From the NCBI GenBank assembly GCA_963824805.1, contig CAWGQZ010000047.1, positions 1 through 64,000 of the forward strand: a stretch of DNA of 64,000 bases. Reading direction: 5' to 3'. The position numbers and the translations under genes are program-made. The stretch is from DATBAT01 sp963824805. Lineage in GTDB: Bacteria > Acidobacteriota > Terriglobia > Terriglobales > Acidobacteriaceae. The notes below the pieces were generated by a model that did not search any database, had not been told where the DNA came from, and worked only from the letters and a program-made list of their open reading frames with translations. Below, one piece after another: positions 63,684 to 64,000 of the stretch. Every line of letters starts with the position of its first letter. Position 1 is the stretch's first letter.

Positions 63684-64000
63684 ATGGAGCCCGAAGGCAC
63701 GATCATTCCCACGCGGCGGCTCGTGGCGTTCCTGGCGGTGCTCGAGCACGGCGGCGTCTCGCGTGCGGCCGAGCGGCTCGGCGTCCGCCAGCCGACCATC
63801 TCCGGGCTGATCCGCTCGCTCGAGCGCGACGTCGGCACCGACCTGTTCGTGCGGCGCCGCGGCCCACTGCGGCCGACCGCGGCCGGCACCGCGCTGGCGC
63901 CGCCACGCGGCCGGTCTGCTGCGCGCGGTGGAGGAGGCCGGCGAGGCGGTCGCCCGCGCCGACCGCGACGCGCGGCGGCACCTCTCGCATCGCCGCCGGC
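63684..64000 (+). CDS. LysR-type regulator, incomplete at window end and frameshifted
   Basis: ATG at 63684. The N-terminal winged helix-turn-helix is FLAVLEHGGVSRAAERLG, VRQPTISGLIRSLERDVG, TDLFVRRRGPLRPTAAG. Near 63897 the frame shifts; the +1 frame continues HAAGLLRAVEEAGEAVARAD, the linker helix. It runs off the end at the start of the sensor domain. The divergent MFS gene is the probable target, as usual for LysR pairs. Confidence 0.82.
   Translation, partial: MEPEGTIIPTRRLVAFLAVLEHGGVSRAAERLGVRQPTISGLIRSLERDVGTDLFVRRRGPLRPTAAGTALAPPRGRSAARGGGGRRGGRPRRPRRAAAPLASPP

Noticed and set aside
60181..64000. High-GC tail as a genomic island acquired by transfer
   Set aside because: It begins in mid-gene without att site, tRNA or integrase, carries housekeeping-type actinobacterial genes, and has a higher error rate than its neighbours, all favouring assembly chimerism.

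Overview
The window looks like a metagenome-derived contig. Bases 1 to about 60,150 are acidobacterial: moderate GC, a VWFA-related acidobacterial domain protein, DUF1111 and LssY_C proteins, many secreted proteins with AxA signal peptides, and typical glycoside hydrolases. From about 60,150 to the end the sequence switches abruptly to very high GC with actinobacterial-style genes (BNR-repeat protein, TrmA/RlmD-type RNA methyltransferase, MFS transporter, LysR regulator). There almost every gene is broken by several indels. The switch falls inside the 5' part of the VWFA gene, so the simplest reading is a chimeric assembly join, not gene transfer.

Layout. 0.1-1.6 kb (minus): ArsR regulator, small secreted protein and SRPBCC/AHSA1 protein. 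1.7-6.8 kb: convergent GH3 beta-glucosidase and GH78 alpha-L-rhamnosidase. 6.9-11.8 kb: LssY_C protein, DUF885 hydrolase, and a secreted protein with three Ig-like repeats. 11.9-17.7 kb (minus): ribE, a Tat-exported sugar isomerase-like protein, ribD, ftsY, and a sensor HD-GYP protein. 17.8-19.1 kb: small monooxygenase-like protein and TonB-like protein. 19.2-26.0 kb (minus): a tight run rimO-yacG-pgpA-NHL protein-cinA-thpR-plsY-gpsA mixing phospholipid synthesis and RNA/translation functions. 26.1-29.8 kb: two outer-membrane barrels around a TgpA-like transglutaminase. 30.2-36.1 kb (plus): ECF sigma, zinc-type anti-sigma, DUF4097 protein, aroK, periplasmic protein and two AI-2E-family permeases. 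36.2-41.6 kb (plus): asd-lysC-dapB-dapA-dapD, the aspartate-to-lysine/diaminopimelate pathway by the succinylase branch. 41.6-54.4 kb: HAD phosphatase, EcsC, RNase J, threonine dehydratase, SH3b/TPR protein, uppP, ftsK, coiled-coil protein, di-haem protein. 54.5-60.15 kb (minus): aminotransferase, HAD, mutM, metB-like, cysK, VWFA protein.

Data quality matters here. At least nine genes in the acidobacterial part are split by single-base or two-base indels, several in homopolymers or short repeats (SRPBCC, GH3, GH78, DUF885 twice, Ig-repeat protein, anti-sigma, dapA twice, RNase J, uppP). In essential genes such as RNase J, dapA and uppP these are almost certainly sequencing errors, so the genes are annotated across the frameshift. 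I found no tRNA, rRNA, CRISPR array, complete insertion sequence or phage gene. I did not find a convincing new multi-gene system. The best leads are a DapA fused to a small four-cysteine domain, an ArsR operon with a palindromic operator on a near-leaderless promoter, the Ig-repeat surface protein, and families of intergenic hairpins.
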